Shown: positions 63,873 to 64,000 of the stretch, piece by piece
Layout of the letters: the number at the start of each line of letters is the position of its first letter
How positions within the stretch are numbered: position 1 is the stretch's first letter
Source of the DNA: G965261475 sp965261475 [NCBI: bacterium]
GTDB lineage: Bacteria; SAR324; XYD2-FULL-50-16
Direction of reading: 5' to 3'
Length of the DNA: 64,000 nt
NCBI GenBank assembly: GCA_965261475.1
Contig: OZ253454.1
Coordinates: 248,001 to 312,000 of the forward strand
Notes under the pieces: generated by a model
The model's input: the letters and a program-made list of their open reading frames with translations, nothing else
Database searches by the model: none
Told to the model about the DNA's origin: nothing
Translations under genes and position numbers: made by a program

Positions 63873-64000
63873 TTTTCAATTCTCAATTCTCAATTTTCAA
63901 TTAACAAATAATTTTCAATTCTCAATTCTCAATTTTCAATTAACAAATAATTTTCAATTTTCAATTCTCAATTCTCAATTAACAAATAATTTTCAATTCT
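63873..64000 (+). repeat. 39-bp tandem repeats made of the inverted heptamer
   Basis: Units of 39 bases begin with TTTTCAATTCTCAATTCTCA, followed by ATTTTCAATTAACAAATAA, at 63873, 63912, 63951 and 63990, running off the window. The core is the reverse complement of the GAGAATT heptamer on the other side of the four-helix gene. Confidence 0.92.

Overview
The window reads as a piece of an AT-rich, Gram-negative, Pseudomonadota-type chromosome. The evidence is a RecB-type helicase-nuclease, a TatB-like and a RodZ-like protein, lipoproteins, a ThiB/ThiP thiamine importer and a Haemophilus Bcs1-like CDP-ribitol enzyme. I cannot place it below that rank. Housekeeping DNA is roughly one-third G+C by eye. 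Several accessory blocks are visibly richer in G+C, notably the Mod-TrlF-AlbA-Res block and the TRAP-like binding protein, which suggests transfer.

Layout. 0-0.5 kb: 3' end of a type III-like restriction gene. 1-15.7 kb: mostly ordinary chromosome (recB, tRNA-Thr, tatB-like, RodZ-like, DUF721, gapA, ilvD, a lipoprotein, ddl, thiP/thiB, a Gfo/Idh oxidoreductase with a DegT aminotransferase). 16-19 kb: a TM2 protein, a repeat-built coiled-coil protein, a glycosyltransferase broken at two homopolymers, and a sulfotransferase stub. 19-22 kb: an orphan DNA methyltransferase and an aldehyde dehydrogenase with its DUF779 partner. 22-25 kb: a collapsed type I restriction-modification (RM) operon in which only a long FRG-TPR gene is still open. 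25-27.5 kb: a TRAP-like binding protein and an amino-acid permease. 27.8-37 kb: an intact type I RM operon (hsdM, two HEPN/MNT pairs, hsdS, FRG-TPR, hsdR) in which the second MNT is fused to HsdS. 37-41 kb: two tandem LicD transferases with a fused CDP-ribitol synthase/reductase. 41.7-64 kb: a series of RM and defence modules, punctuated by three copies (two whole, one ruined) of a segment carrying a small secreted cupin.

The cupin-linked modules are: (i) Mod, TrlF-like PHP-ATPase, AlbA_2 protein, Res; (ii) an AAA+ ATPase with a subtilase; (iii) a RadC-methyltransferase fusion, an AlwI-family endonuclease with an amber codon at position 5, and a second methyltransferase; (iv) a second hsdM followed by a four-helix-bundle gene set between heptanucleotide arrays. 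Short relics of the same Res, TrlF-like, HsdM and HsdR genes lie in the gaps. The region therefore looks like a hotspot where defence modules are repeatedly inserted, swapped and deleted by recombination between repeats. I see no transposase, integrase, phage gene or CRISPR array that would explain the movement.

The most unusual points are the MNT-HsdS fusion next to a HEPN toxin with the RX4HXY motif, the recurrent cupin segment at module joints, the retention of FRG-TPR while its operon decayed, and the amber codon at the start of an endonuclease gene beside intact methyltransferases. All family names rest on motif recognition by eye; no search was run.
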